Source of the DNA: CAUZWH01 sp965224275
GTDB lineage: Bacteria > Pseudomonadota > Alphaproteobacteria > SHVV01
NCBI GenBank assembly: GCA_965224275.1
Contig: CBDCYR010000011.1
Span: forward strand, 434,001 to 498,000
Reading direction: 5' to 3'
Length of the DNA stretch: 64,000 nt
The notes under the pieces were generated by a model that was not told the origin of the DNA, did not search any database, and worked only from the letters and a program-made list of their open reading frames with translations. Shown here in pieces: positions 53,729 to 61,475 of the stretch (the first letter of the stretch is position 1; each line of letters starts with the position of its first letter). Both the position numbers and the translations under genes were made by a program.

Positions 53729-54036
53729 TCGGGCCCGCTTGCATAAAGCGGTAGGGAGGCTGAATGTCGTGTCGTGGCTACGGACACCCCTTCGGCTTAC
53801 GCCGAACCACGTCCGAAGCTACGTGTAGACTTGCCATTCGGTATGAAATGTCGGTTTAGGTGCTGTGACCACAACCGGATCGACGCAATACAGGCATTAA
53901 ATCTTTCGGCCGGCATTTCGAACCCCAACGCGAGGCCGTTCGTTTCATCAGCCACGCTGGGATTCCGCCATCAGCTTGCCTCGCGAGCGTCCAATCAAAG
54001 TTCAGATACCCAATTTTGCGGAGGAAACCGCACCGA

Positions 54037-55395
54037 CTAGGCTGGTTCGGATAGCGCCGCAATTTCCCGAGTGATCTGTTCTTGTCTTGCGATCGCGTCG
54101 CCGCCGTTGTTGCGTTTGATGATGTCGGCAACTTTCAGGGAAACTTCCCACAGGAGTTTGTCATCGTCCACGCTGGGACGTTGCGGAATTCTGACGACGC
54201 TATCGTTGCCGTAGGTCGGAATCGCGCGCCCACTGGCCAACGCTCGAACGCAACGGGGCTCTTCGCCATCGCCAACCGCCTGCTGACCCTCGCGGATCAT
54301 TCGCCGCATCATCGCGATGCCCCGATCAGAACCCTGCAAGTGCTCAAGCGCGTGCAAAGCGATCGGTCGCTGTGAGACCTGAGCATCGTAATCGCCGGGA
54401 ACGCGTTGACGTTCCGCATAAGAGCGCTCGCCGGTTTGGCCGATCAAATCAACACGGTCTTTGCCAATCTGCTCCCGCTTGCCGATTCCATCGGGGTCGG
54501 TCTGCTCGTTGAACAGCCGGAATCCGATCGCGAGGCAACTGTCGTCGTCGACCGGCACGCACCAGCGTATCATGCTGCCGCGAGCGAAATGCTTTTCGGC
54601 GTAGCCGCCTTCCCAAATGAACGCGGCTCGCAAGATGTTCGGTAACACAACATCGTTCATCCTAACCCAGATGTTGTCGTCGACTCGGCGCGGCGTGATG
54701 TAGTACATGCCGATATCAGATTCGTAGAATTCCAGCATCGGTAGATCGCCGAATGAATCCGAGAACTGGGTACCGGCAATACGGGTATGGAGAAAAACCC
54801 CGTGGATCGGGTCCATGATGTTCTCAAAGACTTGGATCCAATTGCAGGGCGTGAAAATAGAGTAAGGCACCAATTCCTGGTCGGGCAGCGCCATCACGTC
54901 GTAGATCGGAAATTCGGGCTGGTGTTCCGGCGGTCCCATATAGGTAAAAATCAATCCCCGGTATTCGCGAACGGGATAAGCGCCGTGGCAAACGCGATCC
55001 TTCAAATTGCTGGTGGGGTCGTTGGGGGTTTCGAGGATTGTCCCGGCCACATCATAAAGCCAACCGTGATAGCAGCAGCGAATCCCGCGTTCCTCGATCG
55101 AACCGAACTCAAGCGATGTGCCGCGGTGACTACAGTGCGGCTCGAGGCAACCGATGCGACCGGCACCGTCTTGGAACAACACCAGGTCTTCGCCCATGAT
55201 GCGGATCTTCAGCGGTAGATCGCCGAGTTCATCGGTCATGGCGATCGGTTGCCAGAACCGGCGCAGATACTCTCCGCCCGACGTATCGGGTCCGACGTGG
55301 GTTAATACGGCGTCTTCCTTTGGCAGCCGGCGACGGTGGTATTGGCTGTAGGGCTCTTTTAGGCTGCTCGGCCGATTCATCGTGACGTCGTTCAC
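54037..55395 (-). CDS. Rieske [2Fe-2S] aromatic ring-hydroxylating oxygenase, alpha subunit
   Basis: A 452-residue oxygenase component. The Rieske cluster ligands are in LEPHCSHRGTSLEFGS and RCCYHGWLYD (Cys-X-His and Cys-X2-His) near residues 85-110. The C-terminal catalytic part has the mononuclear iron region ENIMDPIHGVFLHTRIAG, with the Asp and two His pattern of phthalate 4,5-dioxygenase-like enzymes. GTG 55395 is chosen because GGAGGGA lies 7 bases upstream. It needs a reductase, which is not adjacent. It would hydroxylate or demethylate an aromatic acid; the substrate is unknown. Confidence 0.88.
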   Translation of the reverse strand: MNDVTMNRPSSLKEPYSQYHRRRLPKEDAVLTHVGPDTSGGEYLRRFWQPIAMTDELGDLPLKIRIMGEDLVLFQDGAGRIGCLEPHCSHRGTSLEFGSIEERGIRCCYHGWLYDVAGTILETPNDPTSNLKDRVCHGAYPVREYRGLIFTYMGPPEHQPEFPIYDVMALPDQELVPYSIFTPCNWIQVFENIMDPIHGVFLHTRIAGTQFSDSFGDLPMLEFYESDIGMYYITPRRVDDNIWVRMNDVVLPNILRAAFIWEGGYAEKHFARGSMIRWCVPVDDDSCLAIGFRLFNEQTDPDGIGKREQIGKDRVDLIGQTGERSYAERQRVPGDYDAQVSQRPIALHALEHLQGSDRGIAMMRRMIREGQQAVGDGEEPRCVRALASGRAIPTYGNDSVVRIPQRPSVDDDKLLWEVSLKVADIIKRNNGGDAIARQEQITREIAALSEPA

Positions 55396-55568
55396 AGTGC
55401 ATCCCTCCACACCATTGGACGACCAATATTATCACATTGTAGAACGATGATTATGGAGGGACACCTCGAAACCGGCGCGCTTTCTACACCGGGTTCGGTA
55501 GAATCTAGTCTTTAATACTGAAGACGGGCGTCATCATCCCTGCGAGCAGACTGCGCGGGCGGGTAGTC

Positions 55569-55778
55569 CTAGGCGGATGACCTGTGCGTCACCTCACGCT
55601 CGATTTCTTCCTTGGCGGCCAAAGCGGCGGCACCGATCAAGTTCGCGACAAACGGGAGGTTAGAGCGTTTTGCCTCTTGCTCAAGATAAGCAAGGCATTC
55701 ACGGATCGCATTAGCCGCGTCGCGCTTTGCTCGAAGTTGGCGAATCGCACCATTGAGGATAATCGTCTGTCCCATCAT
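55569..55778 (-). CDS. Small unknown protein overlapping the end of luxI
   Basis: A 69-residue acidic/basic mixed helix-rich protein (IRQLRAKRDAANAIRECLAY, then EQEAKRSNLPFVANLIGAAA, then LAAKEEIEREV). Its ATG overlaps the luxI stop codon in the sequence ATGA, and an AGGAGGG site sits inside the last luxI codons 6 bases upstream, so it is translationally coupled to luxI. No known domain was recognised. Its placement suggests a role in the quorum-sensing circuit, for example as a modulator of LuxR or LuxI. Because luxI is interrupted by an IS, its own expression is probably reduced. Confidence 0.7.
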   Translation of the reverse strand: MMGQTIILNGAIRQLRAKRDAANAIRECLAYLEQEAKRSNLPFVANLIGAAALAAKEEIEREVTHRSSA

Positions 55779-56193
55779 GCGGCCCTCCTAAGTGGTCTGA
55801 GATCAGCGGCATCAAGCACCGGCTGCCGAATCCCCGATCTACGCCGCAAGATTTGCAACGCTTCGAAAGAGACGTCGGTTTGCTCTCCAACGATGCGGCA
55901 ATCGCCAAAGCTTAGTGGGTGACCGAGGCGCCGGAGTTTCCAGCCGGCAAGTGACAGCAACCGCTCAAGCCGCTGATCGGATACCGAGACCATCGATGTC
56001 AGATCCATGGCCAAGGCGAACTCCATGATGCCGCAAAAAAGAGTTCCAGCGACCCGGCGGCAGCCACCAGCGGATGCCACTCTCTCTTTGCGGTGGTCAA
56101 TCGCGAGGCGACTCGCTTCCCAGATCCGATCATCGTGGGGAAGTTCACCCGCAACCAACTCCGGAAATACGTCGCACAGCAGATTTGACCCAG
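55775..56193 (-). pseudogene. luxI: LuxI-type acyl-homoserine-lactone synthase, C-terminal part
   Basis: Reads GSNLLCDVFPELVAGELPHD, DRIWEASRLAIDHRKERVAS, then GTLFCGIMEFALAMDLTSMV, SVSDQRLERLLSLAGWKLRR, and ends RPLRRAA. These are the acyl-chain binding and C-terminal segments of LuxI proteins, including the conserved Glu-X-X-Arg of IWEASRLAI. The upstream side is cut by an IS1182-family element. Joined to 57858-58084 with one copy of GACCCAG, the gene is in frame and encodes 212 residues, the normal LuxI length. Confidence 0.88.
56187..56193. repeat. Direct repeat GACCCAG flanking the IS1182 element, left copy
   Basis: GACCCAG occurs at 56187-56193 and 57858-57864 directly outside the element. 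Removing the element with one copy restores the luxI frame exactly, so this is most likely the target duplication. Confidence 0.8.
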
Positions 56194-57857
56194 CCTGTGT
56201 AAAAACGTTGGTGTTGTTATGATTCTCCCGTCGTTTGGCGGGAGTATTTGATGAAGCGTTTCGTTGCGGGTGTGGACCGGGGTCAGTCGACGCTGTTCCC
56301 CGAGTGTCTTGAGGACTGGATCGACGAAGGCAACCCGGTTCGGGTGATCGATGTCTTTGTCGAGGAACTGGATCTGGGTGGGCTTGGTTTTGGCGGTATC
56401 GATCCAGCGGCCACGGGCCGTCCGTCCTATCACCCATCGGTTCTGTTGAAGCTGTACATCTACGGTTATCTTAATCGGGTTCAATCGAGCCGGCGTCTCG
56501 AACGCGAAGCCGGGCGCAATGTGGAGGTCATGTGGCTGACCGGCCGCCTGGTGCCGGATCACAAGACGATCGCTGACTTCCGCAAGGACAACGGCGCTGC
56601 CATCGGCAAAGTCTGTGCCCGGTTCGTCGAGCTTTGCCGGAGGATCGGTCTACTGACAACGGCCAGCGTTGCGATTGACGGTAGCAAGTTCAAAGCGGTC
56701 AACAACCGCGACCGGAACTTCACCCGCGCCAAGATGGATCGGCGCAAGGCGCAGATCGAAGAGAGCGTGTCGCGCTATCTCCATCAGCTCGACAGCGCCG
56801 ACCGCCAGGAGCCGTCGGAAGCGCTTGCGATGAAAGTAACCCGACTGAAAGAGAAGATCGCGCGTCTTCATCTGGAGATGCAACGGCTTACGGCCCTCGA
56901 CGCCCGTATGCGCGCGACACCCGATCATCAGATCTCCTTGACCGATCCCGACGCTCGCTCCATGGCTACCAGCGGTCGCGGTTCCGGTGTGGTTGGCTAT
57001 AACGTGCAGGCCGCGGTCGATACGTCGAACCACCTGATCGTCACACACAAGGTGACCAACGTTGGCAATGACAGAGCGCAACTCTCTCCCATGGCGGAGC
57101 AGACCAAGGCCGCTCTGAACGTCGATAAACTCGAGGTGGTCGCCGATCGCGGCTACTTCAGTAGCAATCAGATCCTGGCATGTGATCAGGCCGGCATCAC
57201 AGTCACGCTCCCCAAACCGCTAACCTCGGGCATCAAAGCCAAAGGGAAGTTCGGCAAGCAGGACTTCCGCTATGTGAAGGATGAGGACGTGTACGTCTGT
57301 CCAGCCGGCGAGCGCTTGGTCTACCGCTTCACCAGAGAGGAGCACGGGCTGTCCCTACGTCGCTACTGGACCAATGTCTGCCAGAACTGCGCCATTAAGG
57401 CTCAGTGCACCACCGCCAAAGAGCGCCGAATTACCCGCTGGGAGCATGAGCACGTTCTGGAAGAGGTCCAGCACCGGCTCGACGCGCATCCGGAAAAGAT
57501 GCGCCAGCGGCGCGAAACGGTCGAACACCCCTTCGGCACCATCAAAGCCCGAATGGGTGCCACCCACTTCCTGGTGAAGACGCTGCCGCGGGTCAGAACC
57601 GAAATGGCGCTGCACGTACTCGCTTACAATCTGACGCGAGTCATGAACGTTCTCGGCGCCGGACCCCTGATGGCAGCTATGCGGGCATAGTGTAAGGGCC
57701 CGCTACCGCCGCGACGCCCTCGCGAGATCCAGTCGTGGCGGTGAAACAGCCTAATCCGCCCCTACGACAAGCTAAAACCGAAAAAAGGGACGAGGCCCGA
57801 ACAGCACCGCTAACCCTCACCGCATCGCTAATCCGGCGAACGTTTTTACACGCCCAA
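56194..57857 (+). mobile_element. IS1182-family insertion sequence inside luxI
   Basis: The element is 1664 bp with terminal inverted repeats containing TGTGTAAAAACGTT on the left (56198) and AACGTTTTTACACG on the right (to 57852), and GACCCAG outside on both sides. One complete transposase gene lies inside on the plus strand, opposite to luxI. The intact gene and ends suggest it can still move; precise excision would restore luxI. Confidence 0.88.
56251..57690 (+). CDS. IS1182-family transposase
   Basis: A 479-residue transposase, full length. The N-terminal DUF772 region reads ATGRPSYHPSVLLKLYIYGY and RRLEREAGRNVEVMWLTGRL; the DDE core has VAIDGSKFKAVNNRDRNFTR (first Asp) and EVVADRGYFSSNQILACD (second Asp), and a Cys-rich loop (VYVCPAGERL, NCAIKAQCTT) precedes the C-terminal HPFGTIKARMG region. 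ATG 56251 is taken as start; a TTG codon just before also fits. No frame break is present. Confidence 0.93.
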   Translation: MKRFVAGVDRGQSTLFPECLEDWIDEGNPVRVIDVFVEELDLGGLGFGGIDPAATGRPSYHPSVLLKLYIYGYLNRVQSSRRLEREAGRNVEVMWLTGRLVPDHKTIADFRKDNGAAIGKVCARFVELCRRIGLLTTASVAIDGSKFKAVNNRDRNFTRAKMDRRKAQIEESVSRYLHQLDSADRQEPSEALAMKVTRLKEKIARLHLEMQRLTALDARMRATPDHQISLTDPDARSMATSGRGSGVVGYNVQAAVDTSNHLIVTHKVTNVGNDRAQLSPMAEQTKAALNVDKLEVVADRGYFSSNQILACDQAGITVTLPKPLTSGIKAKGKFGKQDFRYVKDEDVYVCPAGERLVYRFTREEHGLSLRRYWTNVCQNCAIKAQCTTAKERRITRWEHEHVLEEVQHRLDAHPEKMRQRRETVEHPFGTIKARMGATHFLVKTLPRVRTEMALHVLAYNLTRVMNVLGAGPLMAAMRA

Positions 57858-58084
57858 GACCCAGAGGTTGGCAAGAATCGGCAACTAGCGACGACCTCCC
57901 CCTCCAAATTTCTTAAAAAGAGGTAGTAGGCATGTTGGTGGTCGAATTGATCTCGCTCGAGACCGCCAACGCTGGGTATGTCCCAACCCAAGCGCTCGAC
58001 AAAGACGTGATGGCGGAGGCGGTGCATCGATTCAAGACAGCCAGGGAATCGGTGTGCGGATTCCAACGTCATTACATCGATCAT
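57858..58084 (-). pseudogene. luxI: LuxI-type acyl-homoserine-lactone synthase, N-terminal part
   Basis: The first 75 codons: MHRLRHHVFVERLGWDIPSV contains the invariant Arg, Phe and Trp of LuxI enzymes, LERDQFDHQHAYYL the acidic residues that bind S-adenosylmethionine, and VASCRFLPTSG the invariant Arg. ATG 58084 follows GGGAGGAG 9 bases upstream. After TSG the frame enters the IS1182 element. Functionally it would have made an acyl-homoserine lactone from acyl-ACP or acyl-CoA; the acyl chain cannot be deduced. The rest of the gene is at 55775-56193. Confidence 0.88.
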
Positions 58085-58145
58085 CGCCGCAACTCCTCCC
58101 GATTTCGCGATCGGAATTACAGCCGCCTGAGACGATCTCGTGATG

Positions 58146-58161
58146 CTGTAAATACTTACAG
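58146..58161. promoter_or_regulatory. lux box candidate CTGTAAATACTTACAG upstream of luxI
   Basis: CTGTAA and TTACAG form a perfect 6-bp inverted repeat around ATAC, matching the CTG-N10-CAG pattern of LuxR-type operators. It lies 62 bases upstream of the luxI ATG, between luxR and luxI on the same strand, where LuxR-AHL would activate luxI. Confidence 0.72.
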
Positions 58162-58224
58162 GGAAGTTTTGACGACGGCTAGAATACTATTTTAGGTAGA
58201 AAAAGATAATTCTAATATATATTT

Positions 58225-58971
58225 CTAGTAGTCAATTAGTCCCAACATGATCGCCTGAACAACGGCATGTGAGCGACTATACACGCCTAATTTTTTCTTC
58301 GCGTTCTCGACATGAAAAATCACGGTGCGTTCGGCGATCCCCAAGATCATCGATATGTCCCAGGTCGTTTTACCCTTGGAGACCCAATTTAGACACTCGC
58401 GCTCCCGATCGGTGAGGTGGGGGACGGCGACCGGGGCATGCTTGTTGAGCAAAATCGCGCCGGTGTGGTTGTGGTAGTAGAGGGCGAGAAGGTGGATCAG
58501 GTGTTTGTAACGCGAGGTGGTGTCACCGGCGGCTTTTACAGATCCGTCGGCGACCATGCTCATGCTTGCAAACTCGCCGCTCGGTCCATGAATCGGCACG
58601 CTCATGCCATTGGCGATGCCGTAGTCGTCGGCCTCACTGAACAATTTCACCTGCTTTTTAGATAGAGAATCGGGCAGCGTGATGTCGGTCCAACTAAACG
58701 GCACGACACTCTTGGGTCCCTGGGACAGGATCGGATCGACGTGAACGTATCCCTCACTTATGTAGTGGGAAACCCACTGATCCGGATACGTGGTTACAAC
58801 GTAGGGTAGGCGATTGCCCAGTCCGGGAACTCTGACGATGTGATACGTGAAGTAACGAAACCCGAGCCGCCCAACTGTTAACTCGAAAATACTTCTCAGC
58901 TCATCAATTTCGTCGACGTTTCTTATTTTTTCGACAAAGTCACCGATTATTTGGTCGATGACGGCATCCAT
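58225..58971 (-). CDS. luxR: LuxR family autoinducer-responsive regulator
   Basis: A 248-residue quorum-sensing receptor. The autoinducer-binding domain retains the conserved Trp and Tyr in QWVSHYISEG, Asp and Pro in HVDPI, Trp in PFSWTD and Gly in GIANGMSVPIHG. The C-terminal GerE helix-turn-helix is LTDRERECLNWVSKGKTTWD then ISMILGIAERTVIFHVENAK. All six usual key positions appear present, so it should bind an acyl-homoserine lactone. It lies upstream of luxI on the same strand with a lux box between. With luxI interrupted, it may now respond only to exogenous signal, like a LuxR solo. Confidence 0.92.
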   Translation of the reverse strand: MDAVIDQIIGDFVEKIRNVDEIDELRSIFELTVGRLGFRYFTYHIVRVPGLGNRLPYVVTTYPDQWVSHYISEGYVHVDPILSQGPKSVVPFSWTDITLPDSLSKKQVKLFSEADDYGIANGMSVPIHGPSGEFASMSMVADGSVKAAGDTTSRYKHLIHLLALYYHNHTGAILLNKHAPVAVPHLTDRERECLNWVSKGKTTWDISMILGIAERTVIFHVENAKKKLGVYSRSHAVVQAIMLGLIDY

Positions 58972-59331
58972 CAGCTTGGACTTGCTCTATTCCTCCGTGC
59001 TTGCAGGGTGCACTCGCCTCAAGTCGGCAGATTTTCGCGTACCCCACAACACGAAATAGCCATGCAGGGGCGACTACACGTAAAAATAGTATCAGATACT
59101 AAGGCCTTTTCCTAGGTTGCTACTGAGATGCGCTGATACTGATAACGTGTTGCCCGGAGTGGTTGGTACAGCATATCGGGTGTGAACCTGGCACACACGA
59201 TCACCACCACGCGACTCCCTGTCTCAACGTATTCTCAATCAAGAGAACCGGAGTACGAATTGCTCGTTTGGATCGGCCTGCATCAACCGGCCGTCAAGGC
59301 AACATGATACGTAGCTATGGGCTTCAATCAG
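58972..59331. other. luxR upstream region with a 13-bp palindrome
   Basis: A 360-base gap between luxR and the RidA gene. AGTATCAGATACT at 59088-59100 is a perfect palindrome around a central A, about 117 bases upstream of luxR, and could be a regulatory site. GGAGG is about 24 bases before the luxR ATG. Nothing else was recognised. Confidence 0.4.
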
Positions 59332-59730
59332 CTAGCTGATATCGCCGAGGTCGGCGACCGCCTCGACCTCAACCAACCACTCAGGGCTTGCAAGACCGGA
59401 AACGATCACGCCGGTTGATGCCGGCGGTGGTCCTGTAAAGAAACGGGTTCGGGCGTCGCGATAAGCATGGAGATAGCGGGCGTCGGTGAGGTAGATACTA
59501 AGTTTGACGATATCGCTCATCGTGCCTCCGGCCTCGGAAAGAATCGATTGGATATTCTCAAATACCTGCTGCGCCTGCCGTTCGCAGTCGCCGAGACCAA
59601 CTGATTCATCATCGACATTTTTTGCGACCTGCCCAGAAATAAAGAGCAGTCCGGCGTGGGTTAGAACGCCGTGGGTATAGGCAGGGTTGTTATGGAGAGT
59701 ATTCGGTTGGATGTACCGTTTTGCCGCCAT
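59332..59730 (-). CDS. RidA/YjgF/YER057c/UK114 family protein
   Basis: A 132-residue protein of the RidA superfamily: THGVLTHAGLLFISGQVAKN, CERQAQQVFENIQSILSEAG and VKLSIYLTDARYLHAYRDAR, ending SGLASPEWLVEVEAVADLG with the Glu typical of the active site. The classical RidA Arg is replaced: the usual RxxxP-like segment reads ASTGVIVSGLASPEW, so it is probably a subfamily without canonical enamine deaminase activity. ATG 59730 gives the usual length. Confidence 0.87.
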   Translation of the reverse strand: MAAKRYIQPNTLHNNPAYTHGVLTHAGLLFISGQVAKNVDDESVGLGDCERQAQQVFENIQSILSEAGGTMSDIVKLSIYLTDARYLHAYRDARTRFFTGPPPASTGVIVSGLASPEWLVEVEAVADLGDIS

Positions 59731-59898
59731 ACGACTATCCTCCAATCACTTAACGTGGAAACCGCGAAGTTTGTCCGGTCCGGCGCCTCGGAGCAATAAA
59801 CAACCGCGGGTTTACCCGTATTTGCGTCGATTTCGCCTTGACGGTTGAGCCCACCAACGCAGAATGTTCGTGCGCTACGTTATGGGGGAGAATCAGCT

Positions 59899-61249
59899 TT
59901 GAATAGTTTTGGTCGTCGCTGGCTAACGACCAGCGTCGTTATTGTTGCTGCCGTCACACTGTCGGCGGGTGACGCGCTTTCGCGCGCGGGATACTCGGTG
60001 TCACAAGAGAGTGTGAGCGGCGCCGGCGTCGCCTATTCAGGCGGGACGGCGGCCGGGACCGATGCCAGCACAATCTGGTCGAACCCGGCGGCAATGACGT
60101 TGTTCAATCGCAGCCAAATCGTGTTCGGCGCTCACTTCCTATCTCCCGACGTTGACTACGACGAAATAAATTCGACCTTGGGCGACAACGTAACGCGCCT
60201 CACCGGTGGAGAAGGCGGGCAGGGTGGCGTCGACGTCGGCATTCCCCACCTCTATGGTTTGTGGAACTACGCGCCCAAGCTCAAATTTGGTATCGGCATC
60301 AACACGCCGTACGGCCTGCGGACGGACTACAACGTCGGCTGGTTTGGCCGCTACAACGAACTGACCACGGCGCTGACGACGTTCAACGTTAATCCGGCAC
60401 TGGGTTATCGCGTAACCAACAGGATTTCGATCGGCGGCGGCCTCAACCTCTCATATGCCCGCGCGCGCCTCACCAAAGCCATTGATTTCGGTTCGGTTTG
60501 CGTTGCCGGGTTGGGTGCGCCTGCATGTGCAGGCCTTGGACTTGCGCCCAAGCAAAATGATGGCATTGGAGAGTTTCGCGGATCCGATATCGCCTGGGGC
60601 TACAATTTAGGGGTGCTCTATGAGTGGAGCCCGCGCACCCGATTCGGCGCGAGCTTTCGCTCCAAGCAAGAGTACGACTTTGACGGTGACGGCGTTTTCG
60701 GCGTCCCGGTGGCGGCGCAGGCAATCCTTGCGCCGGGGCAGTTTGTTGGCCAGCGGGCGACGGCCAAAGTGCCGATCCCGCCTTCTGCGTCGGTAAGCGC
60801 ATATCACGAAGTGAACGATCGCTGGGCGGTGATGGGGGATCTCACTTGGACTGGCTGGAGTACATTCGAGGAGTTCCGCGTCAATTTCGCCTTTCCCTCG
60901 CAGCCCGCGGACGTGCTTCGTACGGAGTGGAACAATGTCTTTCGCTTGTCCGGCGGCGCCACCTACGCGTGGAACGAGCGGCTTACCCTACGTAGCGGCT
61001 TGGCATTCGACGAAAGCCCAATTTCAACGGCGTTTCGTGGGCCAGGGGTTCCCGATTCTGATCGGATCGTCGTCGCGCTAGGTGCCGGCTACAAGTTGCG
61101 GGACAATTTGACGATCGATGCGGGCTATCAACATCTCTTTTTTCGGGACGGATTTACCAACCGAATAAGTGGTACAGGCTCAGTTACGCGCGGGGGTGTT
61201 TAAGATCGACGTCGATTTGATCGCGGTTGGCGCGACCTGGTCGTTCTAA
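59899..61249 (+). CDS. FadL/OmpP1 family outer-membrane transport protein, C-terminal frameshift
   Basis: An outer-membrane beta-barrel for hydrophobic substrates such as long-chain fatty acids or aromatic hydrocarbons. A TTG start at 59899 follows GGGGGAG and leads into a signal peptide (SVVIVAAVTLSAGDALSRAG). The family N-terminal plug motif SNPAAMT and later FGIGINTPYGL are present. The plus-strand frame stops at TAA 61201-61203 after TRGGV, but shifting by one at the G run 61192-61196 continues FKIDVDLIAVGATWSF to TAA 61247-61249, with the terminal Phe needed for barrel assembly. The frameshift may be a sequencing error or a phase-variable run. Confidence 0.85.
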
Positions 61250-61433
61250 AGCATTTCAGGATTGCGTCGACTTGGCCACCCCCACGAAGGCGTGCTTACG
61301 CCGCGCCATTTGGCACGACGGTTACGCTTCGAACCCCCGGCCCAACCACCCCAAGGGTACCCCCAGCGTATTCGAAAGAGGGGGTGGTTGGGCCGGGGGA
61401 GTGGGATGGGTCGAGCCAATCCTGAAATGCTTT
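61248..61433. repeat. Element bounded by perfect 17-bp terminal inverted repeats
   Basis: AAAGCATTTCAGGATTG at 61248-61264 is exactly complementary to 61417-61433. Inside, GGCCCAACCACCC and GGGTGGTTGGGCC form a second inverted repeat around AAGGGTACCCCC, and a GCGTGCTTACGCCGCGCC stretch resembles spacer motifs of the other GC-rich repeats. At 186 bp with no coding potential it resembles a MITE or a large terminator after the FadL gene. The left repeat begins at the inferred FadL stop. Confidence 0.7.
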
Positions 61434-61475
61434 AAACGAGGCTAACGAGCCGCGGCGCATTAGCGCGTCGCCCGA

